A DNA stretch of 64,000 nt, taken from positions 12,210,271 to 12,274,270 of the forward strand of contig OZ234499.1 of assembly GCA_965153455.1 (NCBI GenBank), in the 5' to 3' direction. The stretch's first letter is position 1. Each line of letters opens with the position of its first letter. The DNA comes from Sphagnum compactum. Lineage: Eukaryota; Bryophyta; Sphagnopsida; Sphagnales. The position numbers and the translations under genes are program-made. The notes below the pieces were generated by a model, which was not told the origin of the DNA, made no database searches, and saw only the letters and a list, made by a program, of their open reading frames with translations. Positions 12,236 to 23,437 of this stretch are shown one piece after another.

Positions 12236-12600
12236 ATAGGTGCATGTGTTTACATCTCAAGCATTGCGCATGATTACACACTTGACATCATATGTCCATG
12301 CACATTTTAATCACAAAAGTAGTCACACAATTAATCATAAACCAAGGTGTTATCCCAATCCATGTAGGTTGTTGAATGGAACCATGTTAATTGATGAAAA
12401 ATTAACTATTAGGTAATTGTAATAAGTAGTGACAATTATTTTTACTTTAGTGTCATATCTTGCTTTTAGGATTGATGTTTTTTATCATTTGTCCAAATTG
12501 ACTGGAATGATTTCTAGTCACATATGTCCATTATGCTTGAAAGTCAATTGATAATTATGTTATAAATACATAACTTTCTTTTAGTGATAAAGTCCACAAG
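12236..12600. other. gene-free spacer
   Basis: AT-rich sequence with no coding, repeat or RNA signal recognised. Confidence 0.5.
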
Positions 12601-13150
12601 TTGAAGGTCATAGCATGCAATGGACATCATCTGTCGCAACCCTAGCCTTGGGCTTGCAAAGGTGTGAGCCAAAAGTGAAGCCCAAGAGTCACATTTTCAT
12701 GCTCCCGGGAGTGAAGGAAAGTGTGAGGGAATGAACCCCCACACTCCCAAATGAGCTCCCACTTTGGGAGTTAGAGTCCCGATGGACTGTCAAACTTTGA
12801 AAGCAATTGCAGGGGCCAAACTTCATTGGATTGAACAGATCCTTATACCATTGGAAAGCTCTTCGAACGTAAATGTCTAAAATGGGCTTACATGACCCAT
12901 TCAGGTACTTAAAACACAAGTTATGGATAAAAGAAGGGCCGGGAGTCAAATTGCCAATTTGATTCCCGACCATTAAAAGTAGGGAATCGCCCTGATTTAC
13001 TTGTGTGCAGGTGGCTTACCACATATCATGTTGGGTGCAGGCCCCATGACCAGGCACAGAAAATACTATAAGGGAGAAGGTGGTGGCTTCCCTCAAGTCC
13101 GGATCATAGTGAGTCTTATGAGTTCATGTTTGCCCGTGGCTCGTCCGTGC
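12601..13150. other. less AT-rich block, possible retrotransposon remnant
   Basis: Base composition is visibly less AT-rich than on either side. The phrase ACCATTGGAAAGCTCTTCGA (12849-12868) recurs in part at 35287-35305 (ACCATTGGAAAGCCCTTGA). Phrases of this type are common in non-coding parts of plant LTR retrotransposons, but no LTR pair or protein domain was found. A 94-codon minus-strand frame (12689-12973) shows no domain. Confidence 0.3.
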
Positions 13151-16100
13151 ACCAAAAGTGCTCCAACTATGCACTAATCAACTTGTTATTTGGTTTGTGC
13201 AAGCCCATGTGAATAATTGACTTGTTTGTCACTAATCCTAGTCCCCATCCTGGAGTTCCAGCACGCCCCTCTACCCCCAAAATGTTGCAACCCAGGGAAC
13301 GTACCCCAACTCCTTATCCTTTCGTTATTTTCACCTTTGGACTCGCAATTGAATCTATCAAGGAGTTTGGGGGTGCATCATCATCACATAATGAAAATGA
13401 CACATATAAACAATGTTCTACATGAAAAAACATTATAAATATACATGTGAAATTATCATCATTTGTGAAAAAACATGTTAGGTAACTAAAGGTGTGGAAG
13501 ATTGATAAGATTAATGACATTTAACCCCTAAACGTTAGAACAACCCAACATGGTTTGTTGCCCGTTACTTCTCCTACTTATAGTTTCTTAGGCCAAAAAT
13601 TGACACTCCTCTTGGTCACCTCACACCTTCTCGCTTGCCCTTGCAATGTTTGATCAATGTTTTTCAACCTACATTGGAGCCTTTTTTTTCCCCCAAAATG
13701 GGCAATGCTTGACAAACCCAACCTCTAATATTGTGTTGTTTGCCCATACCACATACAATTGAACATGAGAAAGGGTTAAGGTTTTACAAAGTGCCCAAAA
13801 TTTTTCACAAAGATTGCCTTCTAAATGTACATGCCCATTGGATGTGCATCTTTGGCCATTCATTTACACTTTGTCCCAAATCCAAATGCAACATTTCTTT
13901 TTCAAAACTTTCATATGGAAACCTTATATTTACTTTAAATTCTGAATCATCAATGAAAATGGTAGTTCAATCAAAGTTTTTAAAAGCATGAAATGAAATG
14001 AAATTTGTTTACAACTATTAAAATTGCACTTTCATTGGTAGGGATTTTCCATCTTGCAACCAAATCTTGGATTTTTTAAAAATTGAAATATTCAAACTTG
14101 AAGTCCTTTATAGCTCTATTGAGTTAGATTTTAAATTTTTTGACATTGTACATGACTGCAAAACACATATGTGGGTGGGTGTAGCTCCCCCCTCCCACTT
14201 GGGATTGTTTTGATCAAATGTAAATTATGGGTTAAAGGTTACTTTTTGGTGCAAATGCAAATGCTCCAAATGTTAACAAAAAATCAGGAAAACAATATTT
14301 TTTCAACTTTTAATGTTCTTCATAGCCATCATAAGCTACATATGAATGGTTTTTTTCCCGTACTTTTCATATGAACACTAATTAAAAAGGAAATAATCCT
14401 TCATCAATTGGGCCAAAACACATGACATTTATCATTTACACAACTTAATTAGACACCTATTCAAACATTGTCCAAATAGTGTTGTGTTTATGTCTTAGAT
14501 TGTAAACTATTTGTTCAAGATCTATAACAATGCATAAAAACAAAATAATTATGGAAATTTTCTACACCAAGGCATGCACAACAAATTTTTTAAATATATT
14601 TTCATGGAATTTAAGTTAATGGATTTTTTGGTGGTATTCCATAATGAAAATATACTTGTCCAACTATTAGGTATTTGGATTTTTAAAGTGATATTGTTGA
14701 AATGGATCATGGAAATGTGAAAGAATTGTTAGAATTGATAAATGACAACAATATGCATCTTTAGAACGCCTTATTGATTGATTTATATCCAATGATGAAT
14801 TGTTACATTGTAAAAAATGCCAATAATAGGTCACATTTTTGTCCATTTTGCAAAATACCTTTTTTTGGGTGAATGGAAAGATTTCACCTCTTATTATGAT
14901 TGACATTATTTTTCCAATTGAACTAATTATTTTTCATTTGGAAACTCCCTAGCTTGAATTCATAATCACATGACAAAGGCATTGCACCTAGTTGTGAAAT
15001 ACCAAAAACTACCATTTGAGGACCCAAATACTTGGCCAAATTTGGGACATTCAAGGTTGCCTACACTTGACCAAAGAAGGGAAAATTTGTTTCAAACATG
15101 ATGGTGTGGCTTTTTGGGAGGAGTGATGAAAAAGATGATGGAAACATTTTAGAAATATAAGGTGTACAAGTTGCTAAAAGGAGGATAAAAAGTTTTCTTA
15201 TATAATGGTAAAAGTTTTAGTTGTTTTTCTACCATTTGTGTGGGTGCAAGGTTTAAGGGACCAAAAAGCAACAAAAACAAGATTCCCATAAGTCCATTAT
15301 TGTGTTTTTTTTAAAAAGGCATGAGACTGTTAAGTAGTTGTGTAATAACAATCCATTGATTTTAAGCAAATATTTTTCCATTTATGTTCATTCCCAAATA
15401 GAGACCACTATTTTGTACACATGTGAAAAAATCTAGCATAATTTTGTTTTTAAACATGATACAAGTTTTGTCCAATACCATTAAAAAAAACCCAAAAAAC
15501 CACCTAAAATTCAGTCCATGAAAAATAATAGACAATTGACATGGTGTGAAATCCTTGAAACTTGTTGTCATTGATGTGTTATCTAACTAAATGTGAGTCC
15601 TTGACAGCCATATGTATTAAAGATTGGACCATTTTTAAATATGTACAAAAATTTGTAAGCAAATAACATAATTCCTAATTTTGATTTTGAAAATCCAAAA
15701 CTTACTCAACTTTATAAATGATGAATAAAAAAAAGATGCATCGTACAAATATTGAAATTTAACACATTAGTACAAGTCCCTAAATTGGTAATTCCTACAT
15801 TCAATATACATTTTATCTTGATTAATTACACTCACAATGTAAGAATTGCATTTGTGACATCCATATTGGTCCAATGTAGCTTGCATTGACCCCTTTGTAA
15901 TGAGTAGAGGACACCTAACACCTTTTGGAGTAGGAATGTAAATGAATGGGGGTGATAAACACATGCAGGAATTGGGTTGAAGCTCCTTCTTTTTGGCTAA
16001 ACAATTGTGTGAACCCTTACTTTCTTTAAGGTTTTGGAACTATTGAACATGATGTTTTGCTTCAGTTGAACTATACTATAATACCTTTTCAGGTTCAACA

Positions 16101-16155
16101 CAAATTATATTATTTTCACTTCTATTGAATTTTTCAAAAAAAGCAATATTGAATG
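13151..16155. other. gene-free AT-rich spacer
   Basis: Overlapping short open frames around 13217-13520 and 13669-13991 have no family resemblance. Composition is uniformly AT-rich with many oligo-A/T runs. Confidence 0.55.
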
Positions 16156-16164
16156 TCAAGAAAC

Positions 16165-16250
16165 TCAAAAATTCAATCAAGGTGGCTAGATTCGAACCCA
16201 CGAGTAATTCAACGAAGTAATGAAACCTTTCATCAATCTAACCAAAAGCA
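16165..16250 (-). mobile_element. tRNA-derived SINE-like head
   Basis: On the minus strand TTTTGGTTAGATTGATGAAA (about 16231-16250) is A-box-like and CGTGGGTTCGAATCTAGCC (about 16187-16205) is a strong B-box match (GGTTCGAATC). Spacing is about 40 bases. Downstream sequence in this orientation (toward 16000) would be the SINE body, but its end was not resolved. Confidence 0.45.
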
Positions 16251-18225
16251 CAATAGGAAAATGATGAAAATATGAACAATATTATTGAATTTACTCCTCA
16301 TATGCTGAAAATTTCAAATTAGAAATTCAAGGGTGGAATCAAAATCTTCAAATTATATTAATCATTCGGCACATTAATGTTGAACCTAAAAAGATACTAA
16401 GGTAATAAGCAAATGGAGATTGTAGATGTGTTGTGCCAATAGAAATTAAATGGAATATGGTTGTTAGAAATTAGTTGGTTTTAAGTTGCATGTGTGCATG
16501 TTTTATGTTGGTTGGTAAATCATTAAAGTTTATTTAAGGCATTTAGGGTTGATATTGTTGCTAGACTAACCATTCCTTGACTGTCAACCATGTACTTAAT
16601 GATTACTTCCTTTTCCATAAATTTCATTATTTTTCTTAGAAATAATACTTCAACAACAAAAATAAACTAATAATTTTCAATAATCTTGAAAAAACATTCA
16701 CAATCAACCAAAGCCCATTTTGATATTTCTTTCCTGAAATTTTTAAAATTTTTTAATAAAAATAATTTTCAATAATATTTTCAAATTTGGTTTTGAGTTT
16801 ATACAATTTTTTTGCATATATTAATCATTTATAGTGTTATTTGATCCAATACCATTAAATATTTAGGTCAAAATATTTTGTTTATAAAATTCCAAATACA
16901 TTTGGTACATTTATTGAATGGCCTTACTATTCATTAGTTCAAAACTATTTATAAGTTCACAAAGCTTTCAAAACTTGCCGATATGAGCTTTGAAGCACCA
17001 CAAACCTCGTTGAACCTTGTGCATTTGGCAAATCTTTACTCTTAAAGCCATTGTCATAAAAATTGTCCTTGAGGCTTCAAATGTTCAAAGTGAGCTTGGT
17101 GGAAGTTCATAACACAAATTCCACACCCTTTGGGCCTCAAGCAACCTCCTTGAGGTTACTTCTTACACCTCCATTTCACACAATCGTGTCCTACCACTTT
17201 GTTCCTTCTATTTTTGCATGACCAACACACACAAGCTCTTGATCACACCTATCAAAGAAGATCTATTCCAAATAGATAGGAACAAAGGTTGAATTACAAA
17301 CACCAAAGGCCCATATGAACTTTTATTTTTTAACTTTCCATGTATGATGATTAAGGATAATTGATTATTCTACACTTATGTTTGGAATCTTAATGGACTT
17401 TATGTTTTATGTAGGGAGCAACCACACTAATAATGTACCCAATGCTTGATTTTTCATGTTTGAGTTAAATTATTTTTTTTACTAATGTTACAATTTTTAA
17501 GAATATTTTTACATGGTATTGTTTCTATTATTTTATGAAAACATGTGAATTAATAATTTGGATTGAATTTATTGAGTATAAATTTTTCAAAAGCACACAT
17601 AAAGCACCATAACCAATGATTTTTTATTTTTTTCATTTTTCAAAGGATTTGAAATGCTTCCAAAACAACATGATCGTGTACAATAATTATCCATGCCTTT
17701 ACATAAAAATATTATACATGTCATGAGGGTGTAGTCATGTTAACATGTATCAAAGTAGATATAGCCATAAGTTAATATTTCATATTTTAAAATCATAATC
17801 TAAGTTGATGTTGAAAATTTTGAGTCTACTTATTATATAATAACATTAATGACATATAATGTGAACATGTGAATAATTTTGAAATAAATTTAATGAATAA
17901 AAATGCCCAAATGTTTTTAAAAACATTACAACCAACGTTTTAAAATAGTAAAATGACTTGAAAATATTTGAAAATGACATTTTTGGGCAAATCTTTCTAT
18001 AAACCTTAAGATACTAATAGAAAGAAAATTTTATAGATTTGTACCCAATTTTTTTAATTAATATTATTTTAATAATATTTTGGAAATATTCCAAATTAAG
18101 TAGCCATCTAAGGCAACATTGTTGGTTAATTAGCATGGTTCAACTCATGATTTTAAAAAATGATTTTTTTTATCATTATAGAAATGATGAATTTCTAATC
18201 CATCACTTTTTATAACTAATTGCAA
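16251..18225. other. gene-free AT-rich spacer
   Basis: Very AT-rich. No gene, RNA gene or clear repeat structure seen. 16980-17260 is slightly less AT-rich and contains repeated TTGAGGC/CCTCAAG phrases, without coding signal. Confidence 0.55.
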
Positions 18226-18226
18226 T

Positions 18227-18843
18227 CTACCACATTATCTTGCCATACATGCCCATTGTTTTTTTATGTAAACAAAAGTAGTCCATCACATTTTGGTCAC
18301 ATGGGAAGGGTTGGTTCATGTTATCCCGTTTGCACCTTGTAAATGGAACTAGTGAAAGCCCATCACTCTTTTCAAGTCCATCAATCTGCTTGTGCAATGG
18401 CTGAATGAAAAGGAGATGTTGTTGATCTTTCCCAATGTGGGAATCAAAAACCATGGAGGAGCAAAGTTGTATGTATGTGATTTGGCATACCTAGAAGGTG
18501 TTACATTTGAAATTTGGGTTTTTCCAATTGGCTTTTCTTGCCACCATTCTTCTTTTAGAATGTGATCGTGCTTGTTTGAGAAACTACATGCTTCATGTCT
18601 ACCCACTTGAGCAACCATGCAATATTATGATGAGAATTTGTTGGACTTGGATATTTTGGACAAAGCATTCTCTTCAGCTTCTACACATTTAGCAACTTGT
18701 GCCATCAATAATCGACAACACTTGCTACACATGCAATAGATCAATCTAATGTTGGTAATCCTTGAACAAATGCTCCAACTTTGCAAGGAACTTAAAGCAA
18801 TGGCATTATTTAACTTGGGTTCCACTTTGCTATGCACTACCAT
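18227..18843 (-). pseudogene. possible decayed coding remnant, unidentified
   Basis: The minus strand has three successive overlapping frames (18625-18843, 18349-18618, 18227-18454) with less AT-biased composition than their flanks. The peptides (for example KVEPKLNNAIALSSLQSW and LEKSDGLSLVPFTRCKRDN) look protein-like but match no family I recognise. Frame changes imply decay if it was ever coding. A low-confidence call. Confidence 0.2.
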
Positions 18844-18945
18844 TGACGATTTTCCTTCTCATTATATTCCCATATAATTATCAATAATTCGTCATTACTT
18901 ATGTCAATGTCAAATTTAATTTCAATTAATATGAATATCATGGAC
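18812..18945. repeat. dispersed repeat family E, copy 1
   Basis: The block from AACTTGGGTTCCACTTTGCT through ATTATCAATAATTCGTCATT to ATCATGGAC matches 26362-26508 and, in its first 45 bases, 33768-33815. All copies are in the same orientation. Class unknown. Confidence 0.6.
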
Positions 18946-20410
18946 TTGGAGAGATAGAGGTTAACTTGCCTGTTCATATCCATGTTGGTGGGTAATGAAA
19001 GGGGGTGAGATAGCTATGAGGATAAGAGATAGTTAATAAGAAAGAAGTGAGGTAGTCAGACTTGAAAATGAGGTAGTTGTAATTGAAAATGTCTCTTGAA
19101 TTGTGAAACTATGAACAATTAATTTCTACAATGAACCTGCTAGTGTCTCTTAGTGAACCACTAACTCCAAGAGGGAGAGACAAAGGTTTGGAACACCTAC
19201 CTTATTGGGTGTTCATTGTACAAGTGTTTTAAAGAGGTCACTCAATTTAAGCTACTCCTATGTCACAAGCTGTCTCATATCACGACCTTTGGCAAGCAAG
19301 CTCCTACACGAGTGGATTTCCTCTAGGAGATTTCCATTACAAGGCCCCATGTGAGAGAGAGCGATCAAGGTGTTGCAACTACAAGCCAAACATGTCATTT
19401 TATTGGTCTAGGGCTACTAGGTAGGTGTTTTTCAGGCAGGCAGATCAGGCTGGTGCACTGCGACATTGAGGGGCCTTATCCCAAGGATTGTTCAACAGCC
19501 TCAAGTAAGGGTCCTTATGGAAAATTTGTCCAAGGTTTCTACTACATTGGAGTAAGATTCAATTGCAAAGAATGTACTATGTCTGCTCTCTTGTTGGGCA
19601 TTGTGGAGGCTGATTAGATGAGGAAGCCCTCCTTTCTTAAGAGTATATACTTAGACAAAATGAGTGGAAAATGGAACACAAATCTTGATGACATGAAGAA
19701 AGTAGGTTGATCTAACAAGGAGGTTTAAGATATACCATGTAACCTAATTCTCATTCGCAAATAGGCTACTACTCTTTTAAAATGTAGGCAGATGCTAAGC
19801 CATTACAAAGATAAGCCGTCCAGAAAGTGCAAAACTTCAGAAGAGAGACAGAGTGAAACTCAACTATGATCTCCAAATTAGAGACTTGTTGGTTCCAGTT
19901 CTGTGAAAAGAATCAGCATCAAAGAACCAGGAGTCCTGATCATTTGCAGCATTTGTGCAGGTTTCATGAAAGAACAAGTGGGTTTTCCGGTCTGTTATTT
20001 GATTCTTCCAACTCTCTTTTTTTGAGAACCGTTGTTCTAATAATACACCAAAACCAGGTCTTTCAATTTGTTTTTGGGAGAATCACAGTTCTCATGAATC
20101 CTGAGACCTGCCCTGGTAACTGCCAGTGTTTGCTCCGATTCTAATATCCACCCAACACTGGTATCAACTCCACGAGCTATAGCTAGCTCCAAAACACCAG
20201 CATGTTGTTGTTGTTGTTGTTGGGTGCGGGAGCTGGGTTACTTGAATCACATGTGTCAATGTGCTGAAGAAGAACCAGGGACAATTGTAGTTGTGAATTC
20301 GCCAGTTTCTTGTTTACACAAACAAACAAGGCGTCATCGCAAACACGCTGGCCCTGCCAATAGATAAGATGTTGTACAATGGTGGCACTCATATTTTTAG
20401 CCATTTTGAA
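18946..20410. other. less AT-rich block without an assignable gene
   Basis: The region 19100-20400 is distinctly less AT-rich than its flanks and has modest open frames at 19351-19617 (plus, 88 codons), 19866-20144 (plus, 92 codons) and 20183-20404 (minus). None shows a known domain. A (TTG)n run is at 20203-20221. It may be a transcribed non-coding locus or an old gene fragment. Confidence 0.35.
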
Positions 20411-21075
20411 ATTTCTTTAAGCCAAATTGCTCAATTTAGGAAAAAAGAAAAAGAAAAAAGAGTTTAAAATGGTGGCTCTTACAATGCGGGCATTGTACAT
20501 ATCCAAGTCTATATGTCTCTCTAACTAGACATAGAGACTCCTTATTTATTTTCTTCCAAGAAATAGTTTAAAAAATTGCTAGAAATTAAAGGACATGATT
20601 TTATTTTTTCTTATGTGTGAAAAATAAATTCTTTCTTAATTGAGATTTTATCAGATGGAATTACCATTCAAAAAGGAAATCTCTCCATTTTTCATAGTAG
20701 AAAATTACCATAACACGAGGGACAAGGGACGCAACAAAAAGGAATGCTAATTCTTCTTTTTGTAAAGATAAAAACGTTAGGATTCTTTCTTTGTTGTTCC
20801 TATTTATTTCAAATGATAAGATTTCTATTGATAAGAATTCTTCCTCTTTTTAATTATTTTTTGATGGAGTAATCGTCAAATTATTGATAGAAAATAATGA
20901 ACGATGAACAAGGAAGCCGGGGATAAGAGTCCAAAACCAATAAGCATTGCATTACAAGTGTGGTGTTGTGGACCCTAAGCTAAGCAGACTTTGCCACTAC
21001 CAAATAGTGATATTAATAAAAACCAAACTGAATTTTTATGTGATGCATAACAAATCATAAAAAAATCAAATCAAA
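20411..21075. other. gene-free AT-rich spacer
   Basis: No coding, RNA or structured repeat signal seen. Confidence 0.55.
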
Positions 21076-21447
21076 TTTTTTTTGGTAATTATTAGTCTTA
21101 TTATTGGAGGTCAATGGTTCAATAACCCAATAATTGATTAAATTATTCCATGAAAAAAAAAGGAAGCAATCTTTTAAAGGAAATAGGTTGAGTTACATAA
21201 GGTAAATTATTTTTTAAAAATAAATTCTTCAAATATATAAAATCAAAGAGTATCGCAATTTTTTATTTTTTTTGGTAATTATTAGTCTTATTATTGGAGG
21301 TCAATGGTTCAATGACCCAATAATAATTGATTAAATAATTCCATGAAAAAAAAAGGAAGCAATCTTTTAAAGGAAATAGGTTGAGTTACATAAGGTAAAT
21401 TATTTTTAAAAAAGAAATTCTTCAAATATACGAAATCAAAGAGTATC
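21076..21447. repeat. direct tandem duplication, about 180-190 bp x 2
   Basis: Two head-to-tail units (21076-21254 and 21256-21447) are nearly identical, sharing GGTAATTATTAGTCTTATTA, AGGAAATAGGTTGAGTTACA and AAATCAAAGAGTATC. They differ mainly by short indels in A/T runs and a few substitutions, so the duplication is recent. Each unit contains AATGGTTCAATAACCC, which is weakly B-box-like. Confidence 0.85.
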
Positions 21448-21665
21448 TATCACATAGGAACTGGAAAATATTATGCCACCTTCAAAATTATGGAGGGTTT
21501 TAAACCAAAATATGTTCATGCCTCAAAGCAGTGAATTTTTTTTTTTTCAATTTTCTGATGTTGCATTATTGGCTAACCTCCCGAGAGGGAATTAGCATTT
21601 AAATGGCAACATGTTTTTAAGAACCTCTCTTCTAAATGGTAAAAATATCCTAATGTCCGTATAAA

Positions 21666-21904
21666 GGTGCATTCACACTTGGTGTTAGGGACTCTAGTGT
21701 CCCTAACATTATAAAGGTTACTCACGTATAAGGTGCATTCACACTTGGTGTTAGGACTTATACCTACTTATCATGAACATTTAATGTTAAGTTAACATCC
21801 ACTTAACATAACATTAAGCTATCACCCATTTAACATTGGGTGCCACCTAGGATGCCACCTAGGTTTTTGTATAACACTGACTTATCATCAAGTGTGAATG
21901 CACC
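21666..21904. mobile_element. MITE-like element with 19-bp TIRs and a partly duplicated left end
   Basis: Left terminus GGTGCATTCACACTTGGTG occurs at 21666 and again at 21732. The right terminus (21886-21904) is its inverted repeat with 18 of 19 bases matching. The minimal element is 21732-21904 (173 bp). The extra 66 bp on the left contain a 9-bp perfect hairpin (GTTAGGGAC / GTCCCTAAC, 21684-21707). There is no coding capacity. The target duplication is not clear: flanks read ATAA and ATGA. Confidence 0.75.
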
Positions 21905-22270
21905 ATGAGAATGGTAAATGGTAGGTAAGGCCCGTGGCGGGGGCATTACCAGAAATAAGGCCCTGCCCGCCTGGGCATCATCAAAATTTTGGTAATGTAT
22001 CCATCCGACCGAGGGCCTTACTGTGCGTAATGACCACTCACTCGAATAATTAATTAATTTGGAAGAATTCATTTCAACAAATGGAATATTTTTAAATAAA
22101 CACTATTTGTATCTTTCACGATATTTTTTGATTTGGAAGAAATTTTTTTTTTGAAAATTTCAACATTTCTGAATTAATAATATAATTAATTGGCCAAGGT
22201 ACTAGGGTATTGTCCAAGTTCATATTGTATTTGCTTTCATCCATACAGATAATGTAACTTTTGCACAAGT
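21905..22270. other. gene-free spacer
   Basis: No gene or structured repeat recognised. The minus-strand open frame 21830-22072 overlaps the MITE right end and is not credible. Confidence 0.5.
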
Positions 22271-22274
22271 GGTG

Positions 22275-22624
22275 TTTACATTGCCATTTACATTTTTAAA
22301 AGTATCTTAAGGCAAAAGAAGAGTTATGGAAATTCAAATATTTCACTATGCAAAAATATAATCTTCAAAAAAATCCTCTCAAAGAAACCAAAATTCTTCA
22401 AGATATCACAACTCTATAACTAATCTCCAAGTTTCAACACAAGCCAAAATATCATCTCTCAAAAATCCTTGTATAAAACTAGACCTATTATTATTACCTA
22501 GGGGCCAAAATCCATTAAGCTACTAAACCCAGGTTTAGGGTTTAGGGTTTAATCCTAACCCTAAACCCTATACTCTATAATGAATCTAAACATAATATCC
22601 TTGCCTTGGTAGGCAAGGCCAACA
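22275..22624 (+). mobile_element. MITE-like element, family B copy with telomeric insertion
   Basis: Aligns from ATTGCCATTTACATT through CAAGATATCA, AACTAATCTCCA and GGGGCCAAAATCCATTAAGC to the terminal GGCAAGGCCAAC with 27857-28164. Near the right end is a short hairpin (CCTTGCC/GGCAAGG). Relative to copy 27857-28164 it carries about 40 extra bases of telomere-type sequence at 22530-22571. No coding capacity. Confidence 0.75.
22530..22571. repeat. fold-back interstitial telomeric repeat
   Basis: Two and a half TTTAGGG units (22534-22551) are followed at once by CCTAACCCTAAACCCTA (22554-22570) in opposite orientation. The block interrupts the family B element at a point where the copy at 27857-28164 is continuous. 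Confidence 0.8.
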
Positions 22625-23437
22625 AATGCTCTCAACTTCTTCAGAATTGGAGCAAATTTGCGCGATATATATTGAAAGTGGAGAGATTGTTCAACACTCA
22701 GAATTTTGAATGTTACTCAACTTCTTTGAAAGTTTAGCAAATTTGGACAAAACATGGAAAGGGTGTGAGATTCTTCATCTTGAAAACTTGGAAACAAATG
22801 TTAGGGTTTAGGGTTTTAGGGAAAAAAAGGGAAAAAAACTAGAAAATTTGGCTGAAATGTTGAAACAAGTCTCCAATTCATGAAAACCAACTTGAAACAA
22901 ATGTTGTCAAATTCGGTGAAAATTCAGCCAACTTGCAAGCCAGGCTAAACACTGAAATGGCAAAATTCATCAAAACTCAAAACATAAAAATAGTATGTTC
23001 ATAAACTTCCTCCAACAAAAAAGAAAAGTCCCCAAAAAAAATTGCCTAAAACATTGAAAGTGGAATTTTTTTTGAAACATTAAAAAATAACTCACTGGTA
23101 GAGTTGGAAAAACATTTATTTTAATTCTACAGTAGAAGAAGGCACATCCTAGAAGGATATGAACTAGGATGAATGGAAAAGTAATGGAAATGCAAAGTTG
23201 GATTAGGATGAGTAGTTATTCATCCCGGGCCCCCCCCCCCCCCACCCCTCCAACAAAACAAACAAACAAACCAACCAACCAACCAAAAACCAAAAGGGAA
23301 AAAAAAATTAGAAAAACAGAGACCCAAAAAGAAAAACCCTAGAAAACCCTGGAAAAAAAACCCTAAAAAACACACCTAAAAGGACCTGGAAAACAAAAAC
23401 CCTAAAAAAAGTTTGAGAAAAGCTCAACTAAATTGCT
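22625..23437. other. 3' flank of the GPAT gene
   Basis: Spacer with a C run of about 13 at 23228-23242 and repeated AACCCTA/AACCAACC phrases from 23262 to 23410. It includes the 3' UTR of the minus-strand GPAT. No further gene seen. Confidence 0.5.

Noticed and set aside
16165-16250. Intact tRNA gene
   Set aside because: The B box is good, but no acceptor, D or anticodon stems can be paired. It is better explained as a SINE head.
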